In this document: positions 1-6,969 of the stretch, in pieces
How positions within the stretch are numbered: position 1 is the stretch's first letter
Layout of the letters: each line of letters starts with the position of its first letter
Source: DATKKX01 sp035542775
Lineage (GTDB): Bacteria > Planctomycetota > Phycisphaerae > UBA1845 > UTPLA1
Length of the DNA stretch: 12,227 bases
Direction: 5' to 3'
Assembly: GCA_035542775.1 (NCBI GenBank)
Contig: DATKKX010000244.1
Coordinates: forward strand, 1-12,227
Notes under the pieces: model-generated
Seen by the model: only the letters and a program-made list of their open reading frames with translations
The model's database searches: none
What the model was told of the DNA's origin: nothing
Program-made: the position numbers and the translations under genes

Positions 1-825
1 GACGTCGCCCGACTAGCGGGATGCGCGGCCGCAGCTGCTGTAACATGGCTCGACGGCGCTGACACCGAGTTGGACATGCCCCAGGCCGCCCGCGTCGCCA
101 CCGCCGCCAACGTCATCATCCCCGAGATCGACGTGCACGACTTCCGCCTGTCAGGCTACCTGCCCGAGGCCCTGGTCAACTTCGTCGCCCTGATCGGCTG
201 GTCGCCGGGCGGCGGCGATCGCGAGATCTTCACCCGGCAGGAGATGATCGACGGCTTCGGGCTCGATCGCATCAACAAGACGGCCGGCCGCTTCGATCGT
301 GAGAAACTGCTGGCCATGAACACGATCTACTCCGCCGAGGCCACCCCGCAGCGCCTGCTGGAGGCCTTCCGCGATTGGGCTCACGTCAGCGGCTCGCCGA
401 TGGGCTCGCTGGACGACAGAACGCTCGGCGAAGTACTGCGAACCTGCAAGGGCTTCCGCACCTTCCGCGACGTCGAGAACAAGGCCGGCGCCCTGTTCGT
501 CCCGGACAGCCAGTTGCAGTACGACCCGGAGGCGGTGAAAAAGGTGCTGGAGAAAAAGGAAAGCCACGGCTACACGATGCTGCGTCAGTTCACGCCCGTG
601 CTCGAATCGCTCGCCTCCTGGACTGCCGAAGCGATCGAGGCCGCGATCAAGGCCTTCTGCGAAAAGCAGGGCGCCAAACTCGGCGACGTCGCCCAGCCGA
701 TCCGCGTCGCCGTCTCCGGCAAGACCATCAGCCCGGCGATCGGGGAGACGCTGGTGCTGCTGGGGAAGGAGAAGACCATGCGGCGGATTCGAACATGCCT
801 GGCCGCATGCAGCGCAGCATCCTGA
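1..825 (+). CDS. gltX: Glutamyl-tRNA synthetase, C-terminal part (5' end outside window)
   Basis: This is the C-terminal part of a class I glutamyl-tRNA synthetase, the cytoplasmic enzyme that charges tRNA-Glu. The frame is open from base 1, so the catalytic HIGH and KMSKS region lies upstream. The segment VHDFRLSGYLPEALVNF followed by ALIGWSP is the hallmark GluRS stretch just after the KMSKS loop, and INKTAGRFDREKLLAMN belongs to the following helical domain. The last 80 or so residues, with AIKAFCEKQGAKLGD and GETLVLLGKEKTMRRI, form the anticodon-binding bundle and end where the family normally ends. In E. coli GluRS the KMSKS motif lies only about 15 residues before YLPEAL; here 52 residues precede it with no KMSKS, which implies an alanine-rich insertion. 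The TTG at 70 is an internal codon, not the start. The GlnRS gene at 2455 suggests this GluRS charges only tRNA-Glu (inference). Identity is secure. Confidence 0.93.
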   Translation, partial: DVARLAGCAAAAAVTWLDGADTELDMPQAARVATAANVIIPEIDVHDFRLSGYLPEALVNFVALIGWSPGGGDREIFTRQEMIDGFGLDRINKTAGRFDREKLLAMNTIYSAEATPQRLLEAFRDWAHVSGSPMGSLDDRTLGEVLRTCKGFRTFRDVENKAGALFVPDSQLQYDPEAVKKVLEKKESHGYTMLRQFTPVLESLASWTAEAIEAAIKAFCEKQGAKLGDVAQPIRVAVSGKTISPAIGETLVLLGKEKTMRRIRTCLAACSAAS

Positions 826-860
826 TTACGCTGGTGCGTGATTCCCATCTCGCACCCATG

Positions 861-884
861 CTCGCGGGAATCTGTTCCCGCGAG
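861..884. repeat. Perfect 10-bp hairpin downstream of gltX
   Basis: CTCGCGGGAA (861-870) and TTCCCGCGAG (875-884) are exact reverse complements around a TCTG loop. The hairpin starts 35 bases after the gltX stop. No T-tract follows on either strand, so it is not a canonical intrinsic terminator. It could be an mRNA 3'-end stabiliser, a weak terminator, or a REP-like repeated element. The structure is seen directly; the role is open. Confidence 0.6.
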
Positions 885-916
885 GCCCGGCGTCGGATAG
901 ACCGCCTGAAATCGCG

Positions 917-922
917 TATAAT
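917..922 (+). promoter_or_regulatory. Candidate -10 box (TATAAT)
   Basis: A perfect TATAAT lies 53 bases before the ATG of the nucleotidyltransferase-fold gene at 976. No convincing -35 box is seen 16-18 bases upstream, so this is a partial promoter match. Transcription starting about seven bases downstream would include the 939-955 hairpin in the leader. Confidence 0.4.
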
Positions 923-938
923 CGCAATGGAAGAATTA

Positions 939-955
939 CCGCGGAGGCTCCGCGG
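939..955 (+). repeat. 7-bp perfect hairpin in the leader of the 976 gene
   Basis: CCGCGGA (939-945) and TCCGCGG (949-955) pair perfectly around a GGC loop, immediately upstream of the purine-rich GAGGAAG (959-965) that could serve as ribosome binding site for 976. The stem falls inside a ten-codon ORF, 927-959. It has the same size (7-bp stem, 3-base loop) as the hairpin at 2406-2422 ahead of glnS. It may be a small dispersed palindrome or a translational control hairpin; nothing here decides between them. Confidence 0.5.
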
Positions 956-975
956 ATAGAGGAAGACACGGATTC

Positions 976-1551
976 ATGGCCCCTCTTTCTTTGGAACGCG
1001 CTCTCATGGCGATTGAAAAAGTGCGCGAGCGTCTGCTGCGAAGCACGGCGGCGCTCGAGAGTGGCGGTATCCCCTACGCCGTGATCGGCGGTCATGCCGT
1101 TGCTGTCTGGGTGGCCCGGATTGACGAAGACGCCGTGCGCAACACGGCAGATGTCGATCTGCTGCTGAACCGCGTCGATCTGCTTCGCGCGAAGGCTGCG
1201 CTGGAGGCGGCGGGCTTCGAACAGGCGGATGTCCACGGCGTTACCATGTTCCTGGAAAAGGACAATCCCAACCCACGACGAGGCATTCGCATCGTTTTCG
1301 CCGGGGAGAAGGTGCGTCCGCACGAACCGCATCCCGCGCCGGTCCTGTCGGAGCCGGAGCGGGCCATCGATGGTTTCGCGGTCATCGATCTCAAATCCCT
1401 GCTGGTGATGAAGCTGACCGCCAACCGCGATAAGGACCGCACACACATTCGGGAGCTGCTCGAACTGAACATGATCACACCGGAACTGGAATCGCAATTG
1501 CCCGACGACCTCAAGGCGCGTCTGGAAGCGATCCGTGCCACTCCGGAATGA
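976..1551 (+). CDS. Nucleotidyltransferase-fold protein (AbiEii/MNT-like)
   Basis: This 191-residue soluble protein resembles the nucleotidyltransferase superfamily, including AbiEii/AbiGii-type and minimal nucleotidyltransferases, which transfer NMP groups to RNA or protein targets. The IGGHAVAVW segment carries the Gly-Gly loop at residues 38-39, and ADVDLLL carries the metal-binding pair Asp59 and Asp61. The next strand, GIRIVFAGEKV (103-113), has Val where a third catalytic Asp often lies, so activity is uncertain; Glu111 could be relevant. The C-terminal KDRTHIRELLEL (153-164) is the usual helical segment after the core. The ATG at 976 has GAGGAAG 10-16 bases upstream; an internal ATG at 1006 is the alternative. 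Its stop overlaps the start of the zinc-ribbon membrane gene (ATGA). No HEPN, AbiEi or other usual antitoxin partner is adjacent, so a toxin-antitoxin role is not supported by context. Confidence 0.7.
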   Translation: MAPLSLERALMAIEKVRERLLRSTAALESGGIPYAVIGGHAVAVWVARIDEDAVRNTADVDLLLNRVDLLRAKAALEAAGFEQADVHGVTMFLEKDNPNPRRGIRIVFAGEKVRPHEPHPAPVLSEPERAIDGFAVIDLKSLLVMKLTANRDKDRTHIRELLELNMITPELESQLPDDLKARLEAIRATPE

Positions 1552-2294
1552 GGCCGGCGGGCAAGGCAATGTCAGGTGCTGCACCCCTTCTTCCGACTGA
1601 CTCCCCCGCTCGCTGCCTCGGCTGCCGTTACCCGCTGCGCGAATTGACCGTCAACCGCTGCCCCGAGTGCGGGCGGGAGTTTGATCCGGGTGATCCGGCG
1701 ACGATGTACCTTGCGCCGATTCCGAGTCCCGCTGAGCGGTTCCTTCTTCAACCTCCCGGATGGCTGTTTCACATAGCGGCGGTGGTTGCCGGTCTGATCG
1801 CCTTGCTCCTGGCGGGGCTGCTTCTGCAGTCTGTCGCTCTTTCGATGCTAGCACCGTGTGGCGCGATGATCCTCATGGTCATCTGGCTGCTCCGGCTCGC
1901 CGCGGCAATCGGTCTGGCATGGTACCACCACGACCCAGTGTTCAGCAGGCTGAGGACGTGGCGGCGATGGCTGAGCGGCCCCGTGCTGCTGTTGGTCTTG
2001 TGGGTTCTGCTGGATCTGCAGGTGCCGTTGCGTCTGACTTTTCTGCTTTCGCAGGAAGCAATGGACAAGCTCGCCGGGGAGGTCATGCAGACGCCGGTCG
2101 GCACGAAGACGCTATCGAGTCGCAGGGTCGGCCTGTACACAGCCATCCGGATTGAGCGGATTGAAGGAGGCATGAAGTTTTTGACCAGGGAAGGAGGCTT
2201 TGCCTACAGTCCTGACGGCCCACCGCCGCCAGGATACCCGGACACATACATGCATTTCAGCGGGCCTTGGTATGTCTGGGTGGACCGGTTTTGA
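1548..2294 (+). CDS. Membrane protein with N-terminal zinc ribbon, function unknown
   Basis: A protein of 248 residues that I cannot assign to a function. Residues 23-41 form a zinc ribbon with CLGC (23-26) and CPEC (38-41) followed by GREFDP, a type common in planctomycete membrane proteins. Hydrophobic segments follow at about 72-95, 101-125 and 144-160, so it probably crosses the membrane three times, leaving a C-terminal domain of roughly 85 residues with a Pro-rich stretch (DGPPPPGYP, 223-231) and aromatic residues at the end. The chosen ATG overlaps the upstream TGA (ATGA), implying translational coupling; the ATG at 1569, eight codons in, is an alternative and would still keep the whole zinc ribbon. 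The ribbon would sit just before the first helix, as in the protein at 11524, hinting at a related architecture rather than close homology. Confidence 0.65.
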   Translation: MRPAGKAMSGAAPLLPTDSPARCLGCRYPLRELTVNRCPECGREFDPGDPATMYLAPIPSPAERFLLQPPGWLFHIAAVVAGLIALLLAGLLLQSVALSMLAPCGAMILMVIWLLRLAAAIGLAWYHHDPVFSRLRTWRRWLSGPVLLLVLWVLLDLQVPLRLTFLLSQEAMDKLAGEVMQTPVGTKTLSSRRVGLYTAIRIERIEGGMKFLTREGGFAYSPDGPPPPGYPDTYMHFSGPWYVWVDRF

Positions 2295-2405
2295 TGAGCC
2301 GGCTTTCGGCGGACCGCCCTGCGGCCGACACCACGCCCGTCTCGCCCTCCTGTTCGCCGTTCGCTATCATGAGTACCTTGAGAACCGTGCCGATATTTCC
2401 GGAGA

Positions 2406-2422
2406 GGTCCGCACAGCGGACC
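2406..2422 (+). repeat. 7-bp perfect hairpin upstream of glnS
   Basis: GGTCCGC (2406-2412) and GCGGACC (2416-2422) are exact reverse complements around ACA, 32 bases before the glnS ATG. It shares the TCCGC/GCGGA core and the 7-bp/3-base geometry of the hairpin at 939-955. It could be a dispersed short palindrome or a leader structure affecting glnS translation. A weak -10-like TATCAT lies at 2365-2370 with no good -35. Confidence 0.5.
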
Positions 2423-2454
2423 CTACGAGTGGTCCATCGCACAGGTAGCCAACC

Positions 2455-4332
<1,878 letters not shown>

Positions 4333-4335
4333 CGA

Positions 4336-4536
4336 CCCGCGCCCTCGCGCGGCCGCGATTACGCGCAGGGCCACGACCGCGCCTGGCCGCGTGGCTTCGC
4401 GATGGCGCAGCGTGATATGAGCTCTACAGCCCCGTTGCACGAGAAGGAAGCGAGAGCCAGAATACGGCCGCAACACGGAGGGCGAGGCCGCGGTGATCGC
4501 GCCCGTTCCCCCATCGCGGCCGCGCGAGGGCGCGGG
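4336..4536. repeat. 201-bp segment with perfect 24-bp terminal inverted repeats
   Basis: Bases 4336-4359 and 4513-4536 are exact reverse complements over 24 positions; with one mismatch (4335/4537) the arms extend to 4331 and 4541. The 153 bases between contain no convincing gene. Part of the interior also looks imperfectly inverted (ACCGCGCCTGGCC on the left against the complement of the right half), so the whole could fold into a long hairpin. It begins three bases after the glnS stop and ends 61 bases before the next gene. I see no clear target-site duplication. It could be a MITE-like element, a degenerate insertion remnant, or a structured RNA. The inverted repeat is certain; its nature is not. 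Confidence 0.6.
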
Positions 4537-4597
4537 CCGCTTCTACGACCTGATCGCTGCCGGGGCGCTCGCACGAGTGGTGATTTCTGGGTGCCGC

Positions 4598-5029
4598 ATG
4601 ACCAAGCTCGATCACGCCCTCGACCTCTTCTCCAGGCAATTCAACTGCGCCCAGGCAATCCTCGGCGCCTACGGACCAAGCGAAGGCCTTGAAGAAGAGC
4701 ACTGCTTGAAGATCGCCGCCCCCTTCGGCGGCGGCATCGCCCGCCTTGCTGAGACCTGCGGCGCCGTCACCGGCGCACTGATGGTCCTCGGGCTGCGCTA
4801 CGGGGCCGCGACAACATCGGATCCCGCCGCCAAGGCTGAGATGTATACGCGCGCACAGGTCTTCGTTCAGCGCTTCAAGACCCGCAACGGAAGCGTCCTC
4901 TGCCGCGACCTGCTCGGCTTCGACATCGGCACGCCCGAGGGCTGGAAGCAGGCTCAGGATCGCCAAACGCACATGACCGTCTGCCCCAAGTTAGTTCGCG
5001 ACGCCGCCGAAATACTGGATGAAATGTAG
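4598..5029 (+). CDS. C_GCAxxG_C_C family protein (putative redox-active)
   Basis: A small soluble protein of 143 residues that matches the C_GCAxxG_C_C family, proteins with conserved cysteines thought to bind a metal or be redox-active; no reaction is established for this one. The cysteines are C17 (FNCAQAIL), C36, C54 (in GGGIARLAETCGAVTGAL, 44-61), C102 (CRDLLGFD) and C129 (CPKLVRDAAEIL), the family pattern in order and at full length. I chose the ATG at 4598 because family similarity begins at once; the longer reading from GTG 4493 would translate the right arm of the inverted repeat as a Pro/Arg/Ala-rich leader. The GGGTG upstream is a weak ribosome site. The gene appears to stand alone, with glnS and the repeat element before it and a convergent pseudopilin after it. 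Confidence 0.88.
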   Translation: MTKLDHALDLFSRQFNCAQAILGAYGPSEGLEEEHCLKIAAPFGGGIARLAETCGAVTGALMVLGLRYGAATTSDPAAKAEMYTRAQVFVQRFKTRNGSVLCRDLLGFDIGTPEGWKQAQDRQTHMTVCPKLVRDAAEILDEM

Positions 5030-5050
5030 CCCGCCCGGGCCCATGTGAAA

Positions 5051-5079
5051 CAACGGCGCCGCCGCTGATGGTGCCGTTG
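5051..5079 (+). terminator. Hairpin after the C_GCAxxG gene, possible terminator
   Basis: CAACGGCGCC (5051-5060) can pair with GGTGCCGTTG (5070-5079), giving ten base pairs including one G-U, with a nine-base loop, 22 bases after the stop of the 4598 gene. No T-tract follows on the plus strand, so terminator function is uncertain. Confidence 0.35.
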
Positions 5080-5095
5080 CCGGCGGTTCCACCAC

Positions 5096-5166
5096 AAAAA
5101 GAAGAGGCCTATCCGGCCCGCCGCCAGTCCGTCTGGATCAGACCGCTGCGGTAAGCCGGATAGGCC
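5096..5166 (-). terminator. Intrinsic terminator of the pseudopilin gene
   Basis: GGCCTATCCGGC (5106-5117) and GCCGGATAGGCC (5155-5166) are perfect 12-bp inverted repeats. An inner GTCTG/CAGAC stem (5131-5143) extends the structure. On the minus strand the hairpin begins 26 bases after the pseudopilin stop and is followed directly by TCTTCTTTTT (complement of 5096-5105), the classic hairpin plus T-rich tail. In the plus direction no T-tract follows, so it acts in one direction only. Confidence 0.8.
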
Positions 5167-5192
5167 CAGGAGCCGTGGTTGCGTCTATTGCA

Positions 5193-6119
5193 TCATGAAC
5201 ACGGCGGCTTCGGACAGTCTGCCGGGAACGGTGTGTCGAGCTGCGGCCACAGATTGTACCCTGGCCCGGCCGACCAATGCGTATCGATGAAACGATACTC
5301 CGCGTGACCATCGTAGAAGCCCATCGTGTACATCGAGAACTTGCGGTGCCACCCGATGCCGCCCGGGCAATCCGTCTGGGGGACCATGCCGGGCAATACC
5401 CCCTTGTCCGCGTAAGCGTTCATCATGGCTTCGTAGAAGATGATGAACTCCGACGCCGCCCCGCCCACCTTCTTGGACAGCATCGCGCTCCCATACGCCG
5501 ACATGCAGGCCAGGCAGCGGTAGAGCGAGTCCCTCTTGCCTTTATCGAAGACATGCGGCCAGTACCAGTTGATCGCGAAGCTGTTGCCGTTGGCCTCCCA
5601 TGACCCGTAACGCTCCTGGACGTCCGGACAGGCCGGGTCACCCTCTAGCGGCGTTGCGGAAGACTTGTCCGAAGGACAGATGTACTGTGAAACCACGCCC
5701 CTTCCTGCAACGCCTGGCGCGATGTACTTGTTGTACGGTCGAAGGTTCGTCGGGATGACGTATGTATCCTGCCCCGGGTAATCGGGATTGTCGACCTGGG
5801 TTTGGAATCCGCCGTAAATGTATTCCCCGTAGTAGTTGTAAGTGTACCCCGTCGGCTCGATCCACCAGGGCTGCGTCGGGTAGCTCCCTGTCCCGGTCGG
5901 GTCGTTGTCCGAGGAATACGTACCCGAAGTCTGCGCCAGTTCACGCAGGCTTGAGCTGCACTTGGCCACGTTGGCGGCCTCCCTGGCCATCGTCAGGGCG
6001 GGAAGCAGGACCGAGATCAGCACCGCGATGATGGAGATCACGACCAACAACTCGATCAAGGTGAAGCCGCCGACAAACGGCCCCGCCGCGCTCCTGGTTC
6101 TTGCTCTTACGCGATTCAT
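5193..6119 (-). CDS. Pseudopilin-like protein, prepilin-type leader, His/Asp-Gly C-terminus
   Basis: A protein of 308 residues with a type IV pilin/type II secretion signal. A basic N-terminus (MNRVRARTR) is followed by GG^FTLIELLVVISIIAVLIS, cleaved after Gly18, with the conserved Glu23 at mature position 5 and one helix to about residue 41. It would be processed by a prepilin peptidase and held in the inner membrane or assembled. The body is rich in Tyr, Gly, Asp and Cys (54, 148, 164, 202, 205, 251, 302, 307), suggesting an exported, disulfide-containing domain. Near the end, His258 and Asp270-Gly271-His272 give a variant of the H-X9-DG motif of the large planctomycete pseudopilin-like families, here with eleven residues between. 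The ATG at 6119 follows GAGGAG at six bases; the frame is open 55 codons further, but that extension would bury the leader. It is divergent from the sigma/kinase pair. Confidence 0.9.
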   Translation of the reverse strand: MNRVRARTRSAAGPFVGGFTLIELLVVISIIAVLISVLLPALTMAREAANVAKCSSSLRELAQTSGTYSSDNDPTGTGSYPTQPWWIEPTGYTYNYYGEYIYGGFQTQVDNPDYPGQDTYVIPTNLRPYNKYIAPGVAGRGVVSQYICPSDKSSATPLEGDPACPDVQERYGSWEANGNSFAINWYWPHVFDKGKRDSLYRCLACMSAYGSAMLSKKVGGAASEFIIFYEAMMNAYADKGVLPGMVPQTDCPGGIGWHRKFSMYTMGFYDGHAEYRFIDTHWSAGPGYNLWPQLDTPFPADCPKPPCS

Positions 6120-6125
6120 TGATTT

Positions 6126-6131
6126 CTCCTC
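6126..6131 (-). promoter_or_regulatory. Ribosome binding site fixing the pseudopilin start
   Basis: On the minus strand GAGGAG stands six bases before the ATG at 6119. It is the strongest Shine-Dalgarno match in the window and decides this start over the in-frame ATG at 6284. Confidence 0.85.
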
Positions 6132-6291
6132 AATTCCTGGGCTTGGCAGGCAGAAGAGCCCGCACATGGGCAATCCTTCGTATCGTTGCTGTACAATTGC
6201 GTTTGCCGACTGCCCAACTCCACTTTCTGGGGCGGGATCTACCCGATTCCGAGACAACCGCGCGCTCTTCCACCCGATGCGCACGTTCTCC

Positions 6292-6297
6292 TATAAT
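6292..6297 (+). promoter_or_regulatory. Candidate -10 box (TATAAT) before the sigma factor
   Basis: A perfect TATAAT lies 64-67 bases before the sigma-factor start codons. No good -35 is visible, which would fit an alternative sigma factor or an activator. A second possibility is the extended -10 TGC-GATAAT at 6337-6345, but transcription from there would begin inside or beyond the AGGAA at 6349-6353. Confidence 0.35.
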
Positions 6298-6353
6298 TGT
6301 TATGCGTAAACGTGATCAGGCAGGGCTCACCAAACTTGCGATAATATCAGGAA

Positions 6354-6370
6354 ATGCCATGTGATGGCAT
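6354..6370 (+). promoter_or_regulatory. Perfect palindrome over the sigma-factor start codons
   Basis: ATGCCAT (6354-6360) and ATGGCAT (6364-6370) are exact reverse complements around GTG. The palindrome contains three possible starts: ATG 6359, followed at once by TGA; GTG 6361; and ATG 6364. AGGAA at 6349-6353 lies five bases before the start-stop ATG, seven before GTG and ten before ATG 6364. It could be an operator or an mRNA hairpin limiting translation of the sigma factor. Confidence 0.5.
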
Positions 6371-6969
6371 CGAAGCCGCACAACATCACCATCTTGCTGC
6401 AAGCCATAAGTGCAGGCGAGACAGATGCTTGGGAGCAGCTCCTCGCCCTGATCTACGATGAGCTCCGTCGCTTGGCCGGGCGGCAAGTCCGCCGCGAACG
6501 CCGGGGCCACACCCTGCCGCGCACAGCCCTGGTCAACGAGGCCTACCTCCGCCTGATGGGGGACAAACAGGTCCATTGGCAGAATCGCGCTCATTTTTTT
6601 GCCGCCGCCGCCGATGCCATGCGAAGGATCATGGTGGACTATGCCCGCCGGCGCAAAGCCGAAAAACGCGGCGGCAAAGCTGATCGGCTCTCTCTCGATG
6701 AGGGCCGAAATGCCGGCATCGCCGCTGTCCCGGCCGTGGATGGCCCGGCGCAGGTGGACCTGGAGGCCCTCGACGAAGCTCTGTCCAAACTGGAGGCGGA
6801 TGAGAAGCACCGGGAAAAATGCACCATCGTCAAGCTTCGCTATTTCGTGGGTCTGTCTGTTGAAGAAACCGCCAAGGCGCTTGGAAAATCCCCGGCCACG
6901 GTCAAACGCGACTGGGCCTTCGCCAAGGCCTGGCTCTACCGGGAAATGACCAAGGACGACCACCTGTGA
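6361..6969 (+). CDS. ECF sigma factor, planctomycete/acidobacterial type
   Basis: A sigma-70 family factor of the ECF group, 202 residues, which would direct RNA polymerase to a dedicated promoter set. Region 2 spans about 20-100: LLALIYDELRRLAGRQVRRE, the promoter-melting segment HTLPRTALVNEAYLRLM (50-66), then HFFAAAADAMRRIMVDYARRR (78-98), all typical of the TIGR02999-like family common in planctomycetes and acidobacteria. A linker (105-135) leads to region 4 (about 136-196), whose helix-turn-helix is in LRYFVGLSVEETAKALGKSPATVKRDW (159-185). The start is GTG 6361 or ATG 6364; AGGAA suits GTG slightly better. Its stop overlaps the kinase start (GTGA at 6966-6969). No separate anti-sigma factor with a zinc-binding motif is nearby, so control probably runs through the kinase (inference from this known gene pairing). 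Confidence 0.93.
   Translation: MMASKPHNITILLQAISAGETDAWEQLLALIYDELRRLAGRQVRRERRGHTLPRTALVNEAYLRLMGDKQVHWQNRAHFFAAAADAMRRIMVDYARRRKAEKRGGKADRLSLDEGRNAGIAAVPAVDGPAQVDLEALDEALSKLEADEKHREKCTIVKLRYFVGLSVEETAKALGKSPATVKRDWAFAKAWLYREMTKDDHL

Noticed and set aside
826..1584. Minus-strand open frame of 252 codons opposite the nucleotidyltransferase-fold gene
   Set aside because: No motif on the minus strand, whereas the plus strand shows the Gly-Gly and DxD motifs, a ribosome site and an ATGA junction.
4493..4597. N-terminal extension of the C_GCAxxG protein from GTG 4493
   Set aside because: It would translate through one arm of the 24-bp inverted repeat, and family similarity begins at the ATG at 4598.
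6120..6284. Upstream in-frame start for the pseudopilin
   Set aside because: It would place 55 residues before the short basic leader required by prepilin peptidase, and the best ribosome site is directly before 6119.
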